This document shows, piece after piece, positions 12,079 to 24,100 of a DNA stretch of 64,000 bases. Below the pieces are notes generated by a model. That model was not told the DNA's origin. It worked only from the letters and a program-made list of their open reading frames with translations, and made no database searches. Source of the stretch: Globodera rostochiensis (taxonomy: Eukaryota > Nematoda > Chromadorea > Rhabditida > Heteroderidae); contig JAEVLN010000002.1 in assembly GCA_018350325.1 (NCBI GenBank), positions 2,568,295-2,632,294 of the forward strand, written 5' to 3'. The position numbers and the translations under genes are program-made. Position 1 is the first letter of the stretch; each line of letters opens with the position of its first letter.

Positions 12079-15000
12079 ATGTTGCTCACAGTGTTCAGCA
12101 GCGCGCAACCGTCGGCCGCCAGTCAAATGCCCTGCGGCGCCGACAAGGGACAACAAATTCAAGACGAACAGCACCAGCAACTGCTGCAGCTGAGTGCGCC
12201 GTACAGCGGTCTGTTTGTTGCCGGGGGGGGGGGGGAAATTGTCGTATCATGATTTAGAATTGACGACAATTCGCCCTTCCCCCGCCCGTCGGCGGATCCC
12301 GAGATTGACATTTCAATCTCGCGATTCTGAAATGCCAGAAAATTTCGTTAAATCGTGACGATCTCATCTCTTCCGGGCACCTGCTTTCCTTTTTTTGGGT
12401 GAGAAAGTTGTGTGAAAATTTATACAAAAAATTCACCCCCCCCCCGCCTTGGGCGTTGATTTTGACACATTTTACAATTATTGAGTGGAATAATAATTTT
12501 TGTATTAATTGTTTCGATTTTTAAAAAAAAAAGAAATTCGATTTGTTCTCTCTTTTTTTTTCGCATTTTTGTCGTTGCACTTTTAACTGCTGAGACTATC
12601 GCATTTATTCACTCGCTGATCAAAACAGAGACATCGCCGCCAAGTGTTGAGTGTGTTATGTGTTATGTCTGGGCCGGCCGGCCACGAATTCGGTGGCCCC
12701 GGCCGGCGGGCCTTTCGTTTGTTTAATGTTCCCCGTCCCGCCCTTTCATTTACTTATCAAAGTCGCGATAAGAAATGATAATTTTAACCAATAAAAAGGG
12801 AATACTCCAAATTCTTTGTTTAGCATAAAAAATGTAAAATCCAATTTAGCTTAAATAATATTTAAGAAATAATTTTAATAATAAAGAAATAAAACAAAAA
12901 ATCTTTGTTTAACATAAAAAATGTAAAATCCAATTTAGCTTAAAAATATTTAAGAAATAATTTTAATAATAATGAAATAAAACAATAAATTCTTTGTTTA
13001 GCATAAAAAATGTAAAATCCAATTTAGCTTAAAAATATTTAAGAAATAATTTTAATAATAAAGAAATAAAACAAAAAATCTTTGTTTAACATAAAAAATG
13101 TAAAATCCAATTTAGCTTAAATAATATTTAAGAAATAATTTTAATACAAAAAATCTTTGTTTAGCATAAAAAATGTAAAATCCAATTTAGCTTAAATAAT
13201 ATTTAAGAAATAATTTTAATAATAACGAAATATTTAAAAAATAATTTTAATAATAAAGAAATAAAAAAACAATAAAATTTCTTCAACAATCTCTTTTTTT
13301 TTGTGTGGAAATATTCAGCAAAATGATTTTACTTTTCCTAAATTCCATAGGCGGAATGGACTGTTACGCGGATGACCGGGACGCGCTGAATGACTTTGCC
13401 AAGTATTTCAACAACGCCCATCTGAGCGACATGAGCCTGGCGGTGGGCGATGAAGTGTTCGTTGCGATTAAAATTTTTTTTTGCAAATTTTCCCATTTTA
13501 ATTTTAAGTTACCCGGCACATCGGCTGATTCTGTGCCGAAGCAGTGAAGTGTTCGATCGGATGCTCAGCCAAAAATGGAATGGCGACAAAAAAGTCGGCG
13601 GGCGGTTTTAAAGAACATTTTAAATTTTTAAGAATTTTGAAATAATACAAAAAAAAAGAAAAAAAAGTTTGTAATAAATTTTCCAAATTTTTTTTCAGGA
13701 ACTTGAGCTGACGGAAGAGCCCCAATGCCAAGCGATGTTCGGCCCATTTCTGCGCTTTCTCTACTGCAATCACATCGTGTTGAGTGTGGACAATGCGTTG
13801 CCCGTGCTAATTTTGGCCGACAAATACAACGTGACCGGCCTAAAGAAGGTGGGCGGGCGATGGCACAATTTTTTAAAATAAGTTTTTGGCACTTTCTCAA
13901 AAAATTTTTTTTGCACAGATTTGCATCGATTTTGCGATCAATTACGTTTTGCCCGAACTGAAATTGAAGGACCTATTCCATTTGTGGTTCAATTATTCCA
14001 CCAAAGCCTACCACGTGCCATTGATAAAGGTGAACGCGCCTAAAAGCGTGGATTTGAATACGATCCTTTCTTTCTTCTTTTCAGGTTTGCATTGGCATCC
14101 TTGCCAAGCAGTTCAAGGAGCTGGCAACCAGCGATGAATGGGCACCCGAGTGGGCCGAGTTGGACCGTGATCAGCTGATCGAATTTTTGCGTAGCAACGA
14201 CCTCGTGGTGCCCAGTGATTTTTTCCCGAATTTCTTAAAATATTTATTATTTTTAATTGTAAAAATCACACCAATTTTTTATTATGGCCCAAAGGGAGCG
14301 GGATGGACGTTTCAGCGTCGCCGTTTCCCCAAAAAACTTTTTTGAACTTCCATCTTTTTGCACAAAATACCAATTTCAGCCATTACGGTACGCAAAAATC
14401 TAAAGCACCGTAACCTTCAGACGAATTCTTCGTTTGGGAGGCCGTGTTGAAATGGATGGGCGCACCGGCGCATCCGGAAAGACGCGGCACCACCAGCTCA
14501 CCAATTCTTGTCCAAATTTTGCCTCTGATACGGTAGGAGGACAGGGCCTATAACCGTGATCAACATTTTTGAACACAGTTTTCCCTTCATGAGCACGGAG
14601 GAACTGCTTCAAATTGAGGACTCCAAGCTGGCGAAGACGCCCCAACTGTCCAAGCTGTTCACGCAACACACCCATTTGGCATTCAAATTCATCTCGCTTC
14701 CGTTGGCCAGTCGGACAAAGCTGATCAAGTCAGCGAGGACGTTTTGAATTGCATTTTTTCCAAATTCCGTTTTAATAATTTTTCATTTAAAAAATTATTT
14801 GAAAATTGCAGCGAAACCAACGGACCTCAGTTTCTGCTTCGCAACTACACCGAAGTGCAATGGGACAAACGAATGTGTTTGACGGCAGAACAGCTTTACC
14901 TGCGGAACCAAGACCACTCGTTTAAGGTGGGGGCTTCATAAAAAAGAATGGTTTTCAAAAGAATGTGGTCACACTATTTTACACAAATGACAGGTCACCA

Positions 15001-16065
15001 CCAAGTCCAGCTCGCTGACGTTGCCTAGCTGGGAGTGGAAATTGGATTTTCAGGTGACTCAAATTTGGTCGCAATTTGTCGGTTAGGCTCAGAGGTCAGT
15101 CAGTCAGTTAGACGCCGCTCGTTTGGCGCCGACAATCATAACTTTTTTGTTAGCTGACTAAATCAAATAATTTTTGGTACCCTTCGAAAGTGCCGTGTCT
15201 CTGTAAATGCTAGTGATGCACGAGACCCGAGACTCGAGACCTAGACCGAGAAATGACACCGAGACTCGAGACCTAGACCGAGAAATGACACCGAGACTCG
15301 AGACCTAGACCGAGAAATGACACCGAGACTCGAGACCGAGACCCAAAAAAACCCCAGAAATTTCTCGAGTCGAGACCGAGACTCTCGTGCATCACTAGTA
15401 AATGCTATAAGAAGAAAGAGCTAGTCGATACGACTTAAACAAATGAAGTTGTGGCACAGCGCGCCAAAATGGCACAAAAATAGTGATTTACACATTAAAA
15501 ACTAATAAAAAGCTTTTGAAGGTGTCAATTTTATTTGTTTATTAGCTAATGACTAAGTTATGCGGACGACGCCGAACCGAGCAGTTCAGCGCAATCATTG
15601 ACCAAAACAAAATCGAAAAAGCTTATAGGGACTAAATTTCCTTTTTTTGCGCCATAGGTCAATTCTCGAACTCGAATCTCAATTATGAAGGTGGCACAGA
15701 ATCTGGCCACTGTCAGTGATGAGCTCCGACTGCAATTGACGGCCGTTGACGTGGACCACTCGTGCCGTTCCGTGGAGTACATGCTGATGTTGTGCGGACA
15801 AAAGCGCGTGCTGCGCACCGTCACCGGCACCAAACTGTTCACCAAGTCCAGGCACGCAAAAGCAATTTAAAAATCTTCCCCGGCATTTCTTGCACAAATA
15901 TTTGGAAAATTCGGGAAGGAATTAATACGAACTCATAATTTCAGATTCAGCGCCGAGCTGGACCTCCGTGGCAAGGTGGAGGCCAGCGAGCTGTTCATGG
16001 AAAGCTCGCCACTGCTAACCGATGGCGACTTGCACCTCCAACTCATTCTTCGCCCGATCATTTGA
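12079..16065 (+). CDS. BTB/POZ-BACK domain protein, BTBD17-like, 485 aa
   Basis: Twelve exons (12079..12208, 13351..13456, 13509..13593, 13699..13848, 13919..14029, 14085..14214, 14421..14532, 14579..14728, 14812..14926, 14994..15053, 15658..15845, 15945..16065) give 486 codons. A Gln/Ala-rich N-terminus is followed by a BTB domain (HLSDMSLAVGDEVYPAHRLI, CRSSEVFDRMLS, FLRFLYCNHIVL, VLILADKYNV), a BACK domain (CIDFAINYVLPELK, IEFLRSNDLVVP, VWEAVLKWM, FPFMSTEELLQIE) and a ~170-residue C-terminal beta region (LPSWEWKLDF, CRSVEYMLMLCGQKR). This order matches BTBD17/galectin-3-binding-like proteins; many BTB-BACK proteins are Cullin-3 adaptors, which is inference here. Intron 1 (1,142 bp) holds a five-copy tandem repeat and intron 10 holds a hAT-like element. 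Exon 11 can end at AA|GTCCAG or at a GC donor six bases later; the GT site was preferred. Confidence 0.82.
12809..13270. repeat. ~90-bp tandem repeat, five copies, in intron 1
   Basis: Five AT-rich units beginning near 12809, 12900, 12988, 13078 and 13150 share CTTTGTTTARCATAAAAAA and CCAATTTAGCTTAAA. They lie wholly inside the first intron of the BTB-BACK gene. Confidence 0.9.
15211..15397. mobile_element. hAT-like MITE A, 187 bp
   Basis: Terminal inverted repeats TAGTGATGCACGAGA / TCTCGTGCATCACTA. An 8-bp target duplication GTAAATGC occurs at 15203-15210 and 15398-15405. The interior is tandem GAGACTCGAGACCTAGACC-type units echoing the terminal motif. It is in intron 10 of the BTB-BACK gene. 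Confidence 0.93.
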
Positions 16066-16462
16066 TGACCAACCGCCGCCCAGTACCGTAAAGCATTTTA
16101 GAGGGCGCGAAATGCCCTAACTCAAAAACTTAATTTTGGCCCAAAACTTTTGGCCTAGCATTTAGTTTGATTTTTCAAAAAACAAAATTTTGTTCATTGC
16201 TATACCAAAAATTGTAAATGGCCATTTCTTTCAGTTCAATTTCAGCGAGCACAAAACCCGAACTGACAAAGCCATTTTGGACATCATTTGATCGACGACA
16301 ATCACCTTATCCCACTCAAGTCAAAGCCGTACCTGGAGATTTTCAAGGGACTGACTCAAAAATTGAACATTTGACAAAAAGAAAAATCAAATAGTCCTCT
16401 TGCCACAGGGCTGGGATCTCAAAATTTTAAAAGCAGCAGCAGGAATCCAAAAACCCCCCGGG

Positions 16463-16512
16463 CAGTCAATGGGAATGGCTTGGCCTGCCTTAACACAGCA
16501 AAATAAATGCAT
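16463..16512 (-). repeat. Dispersed repeat copy 1
   Basis: About 50 bp whose reverse complement (core GGCAGGCCAAGCCATTCC, then ATTGACTGCCC) recurs at 19011-19065. Confidence 0.75.
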
Positions 16513-16710
16513 TGTATCAATGTCACACATTTTTCTTGTGAATAAAGAGAATGAACTGACCGATCCTATAAACACTGATCAATATCAAGTTGGAATTGAT
16601 GACGGACCGGTGTAAAAATTTCGTCGAACGACCACTTTTTTCAAAATTTGGTGAGCAATTAGTTTTTAGGAAAAGCTAAATCGGTTAAGTTTAAAAGTCA
16701 GTTAGTTATC

Positions 16711-16729
16711 TAAGCCTAAGCCTAAGCCT
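16711..16729. repeat. Interstitial telomere-like repeat (TAAGCC)3
   Basis: Three perfect tandem units of TAAGCC, the complement of the nematode telomere repeat TTAGGC, followed by a partial unit. It is too short to be a telomere. Confidence 0.7.
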
Positions 16730-17510
16730 TTGCTCCGCTCTGTACTCGGACCGGTAGGATTCGGGTCGATAGTAGAAATTACTTTTGCCCGGTCGGGCGT
16801 CCCCGACCGGTTTCCAAAAATTTCATTTATTTCGTTAAATGAGGACGAAGACGAAGAAGACGACGACGACCGGCTGCGCCCCGGAGACAAGGACCTTTAA
16901 GGAATTGGTTAGTACTTTTTTTGTATGGGTTTAAAACTCCAAAAATAAAAAGAGAGACGAATGCAGAGATAGCGACAAAAGGCATGGAAATAGTGAAGGG
17001 AAATAGAGAGGAAAAGAAGTGAGAGAAAGGTGAGAGAGGCAGAGAAATGTGCAAACAAAAAATAGTGTGTGACAGACAGCGAGAGCGATCAATGTCTAAC
17101 AATTCGACGGCGCTGAAAGTGAAAGCTCCTCGATGCTTGAGTTTAAACCGGCAATCCTCGGGAATTTGGGGGGGGGGGGGGGTCACGAATTTAAAATGCA
17201 TCTTTTTTAGGGTAAAAATATGTGCCTAGAACGTGAATCCGAGCTCGGATTTTGCGAATGTCGACTTCCGAACCCGAAATTGCTTATTTTATTTAGGAAA
17301 TTTGTTTTAGAAATGTGAAAAATGCTTAGAGGTGTGAAGAACTTTTTTTTGTGTAATCATTTATTTGTGCGCGATTCCTAACAGTTTTTCTGTGGGTTGG
17401 AGAGGGGCGCTGCAGAAACAGAATTAAAAAAATACATTAATTTTCAGACTTTTCAAATTAAATTCTGATAGCTGACCCTCAAAATTTTAAACTTTCCGTT
17501 TGTATTTCAA

Positions 17511-18919
17511 ATGCAACAGTCGGCCTCCCCGGCGTCAGTTCCTCGGCCATCGACGACGACACTCACTGATCAGCGAGAAGGCACCGCTAATCAAGATCAA
17601 GTATATTTATTTTTAAATTTGACTTTTACCATTTCAACAAATTGATTTAAACTTTAATAGTTTATTTTTAAAGACTCAGACAAAAATTTTGCTTTTTCAA
17701 TTTTCAGCAAACGCCGGCGGAACAATTTGTGCTTCGGCTGGAAGCGTCTGGTACGCGGCCGAGGTTTGTCTCCCAATTTTCTCAGTGCGTGAAATTTTTT
17801 ATGAATTTGTGAACAAAAAATATTGGCAAATTGAAAAAACGATATTTGTTTAGTAAAAACAATTTTCTGTTTAGCTAATGGTTCAAAGAATTATTTAAGG
17901 CTTATGCCCGGACAAATATTTCAAAATTTTGCTTCATCCGGATTTGGAAGAGGTGCCTGGACCAAGTCCAGGAGACGGGTTTTAATGATTTGTCACAAAT
18001 CTCTAATAAATATTTGTTTAAATCTCGAAGAAAATAACCCTTAAGGGTCCAATGGAGCGCAGACACCGTGGACAATGAACATTTGGACAAAAAGAAGTCG
18101 AAGTGCTGTTGTATTTATAAGAAAAAACGCAATTGGGACGAGTCGAACTCCTCCGACGAAGACGAGGTTCGTTTTATTTATGATTAGGATTTGTCAAAAG
18201 GGCATAAGTTTATTTCCTAAAAATTTTGTTCATTGCAACATCAAAAACTGTTACATTATTTCCCGGTGGAGTCCATCAGCACTTGAGGCCCGACATTTTG
18301 AAAATTTCTGGACCCCCCGGATCATGGAACTGAATTTTAGGGGAGGTGCCTGGACCAGGGTGGCCATAATACTTGATTTGTCAGGTTTTTCATGATTTTT
18401 GGGTGTTTTCCTGGTTTTTTTCTTTTTTCGCCTGATATTACCTGAGTTTTGGGAGTTTTCCTGATTTTTCAAAAATTTGCAGCTTTTCAGTGAAAATGGC
18501 CAATTTTCTTAACAAAAACGTTAAAAATTATTAAAAAAAAATTCCCGACGGCGCCTGTCGGTGCCGCCGGGCCCACCAACAACAACAAAATCAAGACTAG
18601 GTATGGCCTGCTCTCAACACAAAATTTGCCATTAATTTACACGTTAAAAAATATTCCTGATTTTTGCATAGGCTGATCTTATTTTTCCTGATTTTTGGGT
18701 TTTGCCGATGGCCACCCTGGCCTGGACTAAAAGTCCACAGGTCCAGGAAAAATTTAGGCAAGGCAAATTTAGTGCAAGTTTAGAAAACTTTTTTTTTTTT
18801 TGAAGGAATGCGAAAGTGCGCACTGCCGAGGCCACGTGGAGAAGCACAGAAAACCGCCACCGTCCGACGATGGAAACGGCGGCGGCTGCGGGCCCGGGCC
18901 GTCATCGATTCCGACTTAA
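17511..18919 (+). CDS. PPP1R11: Protein phosphatase 1 inhibitor-3 (PPP1R11/Ypi1 family), 126 aa
   Basis: A small, largely disordered, heat-stable regulator that binds and inhibits the PP1 catalytic subunit in the nucleus; the vertebrate protein has also been reported as an E3 ligase. Four exons (17511..17600, 17708..17763, 18046..18166, 18806..18919) give 127 codons, about the length of the human protein. The diagnostic block is [20 protein letters not shown] followed by [20 protein letters not shown]; it contains the RVxW-type PP1-binding site (R-V-Q-W) and the Cys cluster. The C-terminal [16 protein letters not shown] matches the family CGHxHCVRGHRKGR element. Intron 3 (639 bp) is enlarged by hAT-like element N. 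The start is the first ATG in frame, immediately before QQSASPAS. Confidence 0.94.
18356..18719. mobile_element. hAT-like MITE N, 364 bp
   Basis: Termini CAGGGTGGCCAT / ATGGCCACCCTG with 8-bp duplication GCCTGGAC (18348-18355 and 18720-18727). The interior iterates CCTGATTTTTGGG-like units and contains one copy of the GC-rich hairpin repeat. It is in intron 3 of PPP1R11. Confidence 0.9.
18501..18576. repeat. GC-rich hairpin repeat, copy in MITE N
   Basis: TTTTCTTAACAAA, an A-rich spacer, then the hairpin GGCGCCTGTCGGTGCC with flanking CCCGAC/GCCGGG. The same arrangement occurs at 8771-8833. Confidence 0.7.
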
Positions 18920-20309
18920 TTTTAATTCTGTCCATTATTGATTTTTCCTTTTATAAATTTTAACAGCTCATTCTCTTAATTCACAAGTAAAATGCTTCAC
19001 ATTATACAAGCATTTTTTTGCTATGCTAAGGCAGGCCAAGCCATTCCCATTGACTGCCCTGGGTTTTGGGCACCCCATAAAGTTCAAGCAGTTCAACAAA
19101 CTGGGCATGCAAAACAGTGCACCATCACGTTCAGCACCCCCAAGAAACTTCTTGATGAACAAAATAAGCGCGATTTCATGCAAATTTCGTCGTTTTGCTA
19201 CCCCCTTTCTCTGTCGGCAATCTCTTTTTCTCGTTCATTTTAAGCTAAATTTTAAATTTTCAGACTTGTTCCAAACTTGAACAATTTTGCTCATATAAGA
19301 ATTCTTTTGGTCGGTAGTATAGACAAGTATATTAGTGAGCTCTGTGCAAAAAATTAGGCAATTTAATCAAAAATTCTTGCGTGTTCGAACTTCGAAGTGC
19401 GGCCAACTCGGTTTCTTCTGCTGTAACTCTTTTTTTGTTTTGTTGTTTTGACATAACGCCAACACCCAAATGCCAAATTTAATCGCTGCTCTCATTCAAT
19501 TCTCTCCACCATTTCGTCCCCGCCTCATTTTGATGAACGCGTAGCAATGGCAACCGGTCGGAAATAATGTCGGCGGCTGGTTGGTTGTTTTTGCCTTTTG
19601 TTGTCAACAACAAATTGATTTGTATCGGTCCCTTTTTTATTCAACAATTTTTTCCCTCTCCCCTTGCCATAATAGAAAAGAATTAAAAAAGTTTAAAGCA
19701 TTTTTGTATTTACATTTTCAATACGGCCGGCACCAATTTAGACTACTAATCTTCCCAAAAACAGTTCAAAAATATATATTTTTGATGAAAGTGCTCTTCA
19801 AGGCTAATAATCGATCGGTCGATCGATCGGCGTGACATCATCCCTTTAAAGTTCGATGATTTTGGCGATTGATTTTGCTTGCGCACCCGTAAAATTCCCC
19901 CCCCCCCCACAATCTGCCGCCCCATCTTTCTTTCCAGTCCGATGGACAAATTTTCTTTTTTCTTCGCCCCAAAAGATTTTGACAACAAATGGGCATTTTT
20001 AGTGAATCCCAACAATTAAAAATCAATTCGTAAATTCCTCACTATTTTTTTGCTTAAAGGCAAAATTTGAATGATTTGTTTAATGAGCCGAGATTATTTA
20101 TGATTTAAAATAAACATTTTAAAGTTTTGCAAAATGCAAAATTATTGTTCTGCCGTAAAAACAGCGTAATATTATTCTGCTGCATTCTCGCGCATTTATT
20201 GCTAATTAAGAATGAAAAAGTAAGATAATTATGAATGAGAACATATTTATTTATTAATTGATGCAAAATTACCCCCCAAAATTTGTTCATTTTTTTGTAA
20301 TTCGTTCAG
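18920..20309. other. Intergenic or 5' region of the tail-anchored gene
   Basis: I find no exon I can support. It contains dispersed repeat copy 2 (19011-19065) and a C-run near 19900. Upstream coding exon(s) and the start codon of the gene ending at 20746 must lie here if its model is right. Confidence 0.45.
19011..19065 (+). repeat. Dispersed repeat copy 2
   Basis: Inverted relative to the copy at 16463-16512; the shared core is GGCAGGCCAAGCCATTCC. Confidence 0.75.
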
Positions 20310-20746
20310 AAAGGAATTTCTCGGCCCGCGCGAGACTTTCGAAGTGTACGAAAAGCGCGCCCATTCGCCGCTGAATAACGCACGCGCGCCATCGCCGCCG
20401 GGCGTGGCGCCGAGTCCGTACACGCCGACGCCGACGCCCATTTATTTGCCAGCGGCGGAAACAAAACGCAAAGGTAAAAAAAAAGCAATCGGAAATTATT
20501 GATTTTTGTTTTCTTTTGATTTTGCCGCTTTAATTACCTAATTACAATGAAAAACAAAAAGCGCCATTTTTCTTAATTTAATTTGAAAGGAATTTGTTTT
20601 ATAAATTCGATCATTAAAAGTACCGTACACTCTCTCCTCTTACAGTACCCCTTCCGTTCATCATCGGCCTCGCGGTTACGGTGCCGGTGTTCGTCATCCT
20701 GATGCTTTTTCTTGCCATTTGGCTCCAGGAGATGGGCATCATTTGA
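20310..20746 (+). CDS. C-terminal tail-anchored membrane protein, 5' end unresolved
   Basis: Two exons (20310..20473, 20646..20746) join in phase. The first encodes a Pro-rich cytosolic or luminal segment (KEFLGPRETFEVYEKRAHSP, then SPYTPTPTPIYLPAAETKRK). The second encodes one strong transmembrane helix near the C-terminus (LPFIIGLAVTVPVFVILMLF), ending QEMGII and a stop. A basic KRK sits just before the helix, as in tail-anchored or type II proteins. The first exon opens with one base of a split codon, so an upstream exon carrying the Met must exist; candidate ATGs near 19550-19570 do not give the right phase. The family is not recognised. Confidence 0.6.
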
Positions 20747-21150
20747 ATTTGATTGATCTCATTTTATGATCAAAAAAACTTATTTAAATTAAAAAATAAT
20801 AATATTATTTTGAATATTCAGAAGCGCCTTTATTGCCGCCATATTTTGGTTTATGAATAATTTATACAGAAATATAATACATAACAATGCCAATATAATT
20901 GGTTAATCCAAAAAAGATAAAAATATTTTAAATAAATACACGTTTTACGATTAGTTGGGAAATGATTAAATTTTGACTGACGGATTTTTGATACATTTCT
21001 TGGAATTAAAAATTAAAAATTGAAATATCCGACAGTTTTTGGAACATTTATGGCAAATATTAAATATAAAATTAATTTCATTTTGTGGATCAATAAAATG
21101 TCTTCCACAGAGTGCAAGCCTAAAATATATTATAATTTATTTAAAAATTT

Positions 21151-24100
21151 TTAATTTTCCAATAAAAAGGTCACCAGGTTGTGGCCCAGGTTGGTGAATG
21201 AATTGGGCCGTGACGGCTTCCGCCCGCCCGCATCGTCCAGCAAATTTGCCGCCGCTGAAGCGGTGCCCTCCGGCGATCGACTGCGCCGCATCGCACCGCC
21301 AGCGGCAATGCCGCAGGGGCCACCTGCGGCTGAGTGCGGCATTTTGCATGATGAAAGAGTGCTAAATTGGAATCAAAGCTTAAGCATTTGCCGGATTTGA
21401 TGAGGGTTGGGTCCAAATTTGGGCACCTGAACGGCCTCTGCTGTTCCATTGGGTTGGACGACGGCGCCTGTGCCATGTGCTGTTGTTGCTGTACGGTTCC
21501 GCCCACGGCGGCTGCGCTGCTGCAGCGTTCGGCACCGCCTGAGCCGTGCTTATTCGCATACGGAGGCGGCAATGGCGACGGCACCTGCGGCGTCACGGAC
21601 TGCGGCGGTTGCTCCAGGGACATGCTGTGCAAGTAGCCTTGCTGAAAATGTCAGAAGAAATTGTAATTTTAAAAACCATAAAACTTTATAAAAATCGGGA
21701 CGGGGATGAAAATGATCGGGGAAGGGGGGGGGGGAGGGATCCATCCCCGTTAAAAATGTCGGAAGAAATTGTTGCTAAATTAAAAAAAACCATAAAACTT
21801 AAAAAAAATCGGGGACGGGGATTGGAAATGATCGGGGAGGGGGGGGGGAGGATCCATCCCCGTTAAAAATTTCGGAAGAAATTGTTGCTAAATTAAAAAA
21901 AACCAATAAAACTTAAAAAAAATCGGGGACGGGGATGGAAATGATCGGGGAAGGGGGGGGGAGGGACCATCCCCGTTAAAAATGTCGGAAGAAATTGTTG
22001 CTAAATTAAAAAAAACCATAAAACTTAAAAAAAATCGGGGACGGGGATGGAAATGATCGGGGAAGGGGGGGGTTCCTCCGTGCTGAAAATGTCGGAAGAA
22101 ATTTTGTTAAATTAAAAAAAACCAAGAAAACTTAAAAAAATCGGGGACGGGGATGAAATGATCGGGGAAGGGGGGGGGGTCCATCCCTGCTGAAAATGTC
22201 GGAAGAAATTGTTGCTAAATTTAAAAAAAACCATAAAACTTAAAAAAAAACGGGGACGGGAATGAAAATGATCGGGGAAGGGGGGGGTCCATCCGTGCTG
22301 AAAATGTCGGAAGAAATTGTTGTTAAATTAAAAAAAACCAGAAAACTTAAAAAAAATCGGGGACGGGGGATGGAATGATCGGGGAAGGGGGGGGGGGGTC
22401 CATCCCTGCTGAAAATGTCGGAAGAAATTGTTGTAAATTTAAAAAAAACCATAAAACTTAAAAAAAAACGGGGACGGGAATGAAAATGATCGGGAAGGGG
22501 GGGGGTCCATCCGTGCTGAAAATGTCGGAAGAAATTGTTGTTAAATTAAAAAAAACCAGAAAACTTAAAAAAAATCGGGGACGGGGATGGAAATGATCGG
22601 GGAAGGGGGGGGGTCCATCCCTGCTGAAAATGTCGGAAGAAATTGTTGCTAAATTTAAAAAAAACCATAAAACTTAAAAAAAAACGGGGACGGGAATGAA
22701 AATGATCGGGGGAGGAGGTGGGGGGGGGAAGAGGGGGGGGGGGGGGGACCCATCTCAGTCCCCTCACTAAAAATTCACTCAACGACCTCCAGCCACGATT
22801 TTCGTCGGAATTTGGTCTGCCTCCCGCCACCCGCCGAAGCCGTACCGCCGGCACCGCCTCCACTGGAACCCATCGTCGCACTTTCATCCGAAACATCGCT
22901 TCCATTGCCTGCGTCTAATTTAAAAAAGGTGTCATTTGCTGCTGCTAATCACTCTCTCTCTCTCTGATCACTCTCTCTGATCATTCCCTTTGATCAATCT
23001 CTCTGATACTTCCTCTGATCACTCTCTCTGATCACTCTCTATGATCACTCCCTCTGATCGCTCTCTCTGATACTTCCTCTGATCACTCTCCCTGATCACT
23101 TTCTCTGATCACCCTCTCCGATCAACCTTCTCTGATCAACCCTCTCTGATCGCTTACATATTCTCAGCGACATTTCGGACTCCAGTGAGCAGCGCGAATC
23201 CTTAGACTCTCGCCGACTGCCGCGGTCTTCCAGCCGTCCGTCAGCTGACAAAAAGGACATTTTGCGCCCGTCGCCGCCGATGGATGGACGCGCGGCGGTG
23301 ATCAGAAGGCGCGGCAAGTGATTGGAGGACATGGACACGCGGCGATTGCACAGACGACGACTGATCGGAATAAAAATAGGTAATTAATTTGTATGTAATT
23401 AATTGTACTAATTGCATCATAATTATTAATTGTACTAATTGCATCATAATTATTAATTGTACTAATGCATCATAATTATTAATTGTACTAATTGCATCAT
23501 AATTAATTCCATTTTTGTACTAATTGCATCATAATTAATTCCATTATTACCTGCCCCCATTTTCCGCCTTCATTCGGCTGTCGTCAAATTCGTAGCGCAA
23601 CTGTTCGGTGATGTCCAACAGAATTCGAGAGGAGCTCATTACCTCAAATTTCAACAATTTATAGGGGCTAATCGAGATCATAAATTGAATGTTTTTATTA
23701 CATCATCAAAATGTGCCGGCGACAGTTCTGGCAAGGCAAGGCCCAAAACGAGCTGAGAACAGAAATTTAATTATTTAAATTAAACAAAAAAAAAAACATT
23801 TTAAAATTACCGGATTTAGCAAATGATGCGCTATGACCAACGGGTCGCGCAGACGGCTGACGTCACAAGTCAAAATGCGTTGGACGAGGCCTAAAACAAA
23901 ACAAATTGGCCATTGATCAGAGACGACCCGCCCATTTATTTGTAGCAAAAACGGGATTTAGGAAATTGAATACAAATAAATAAAGAATTATAAAACCATT
24001 TTTTTTTTTGAGTTTTTAAACTTCAAAGCTTACGCGATTTTGAGTGGACAATGGCCGGGTGAAGCGTTGAGCAGACGGAGGCCACCGTAAGCAAATAGTG

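Larger units (their letters stand above)
16066..17510. other. Intergenic between BTB-BACK and PPP1R11
   Basis: No convincing exon. It contains a dispersed repeat (16463-16512, inverted copy at 19011-19065), three TAAGCC units (16711-16729), an Asp/Glu-encoding GA-rich stretch (16840-16900), an AG-rich tract (16940-17100) and a poly-G run near 17168. Confidence 0.55.

Noticed and set aside
12661..12720. GC-rich palindromic block (GGCCGGCCGGCC...) as a possible regulatory or mobile site
   Set aside because: It lies in intron 1 of the BTB-BACK gene, with no flanking duplication and no second copy in the window.
15846..15851. GC donor six bases downstream as the end of exon 11 of the BTB-BACK gene
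   Set aside because: A GT donor (AA|GTCCAG) in the same phase is available, so a GC donor is not required here.
16702..16890. Ser-rich minus frame, with an Asp/Glu-rich plus frame opposite
   Set aside because: Low-complexity GA repeat; neither frame joins to the PPP1R11 exons or shows a start.
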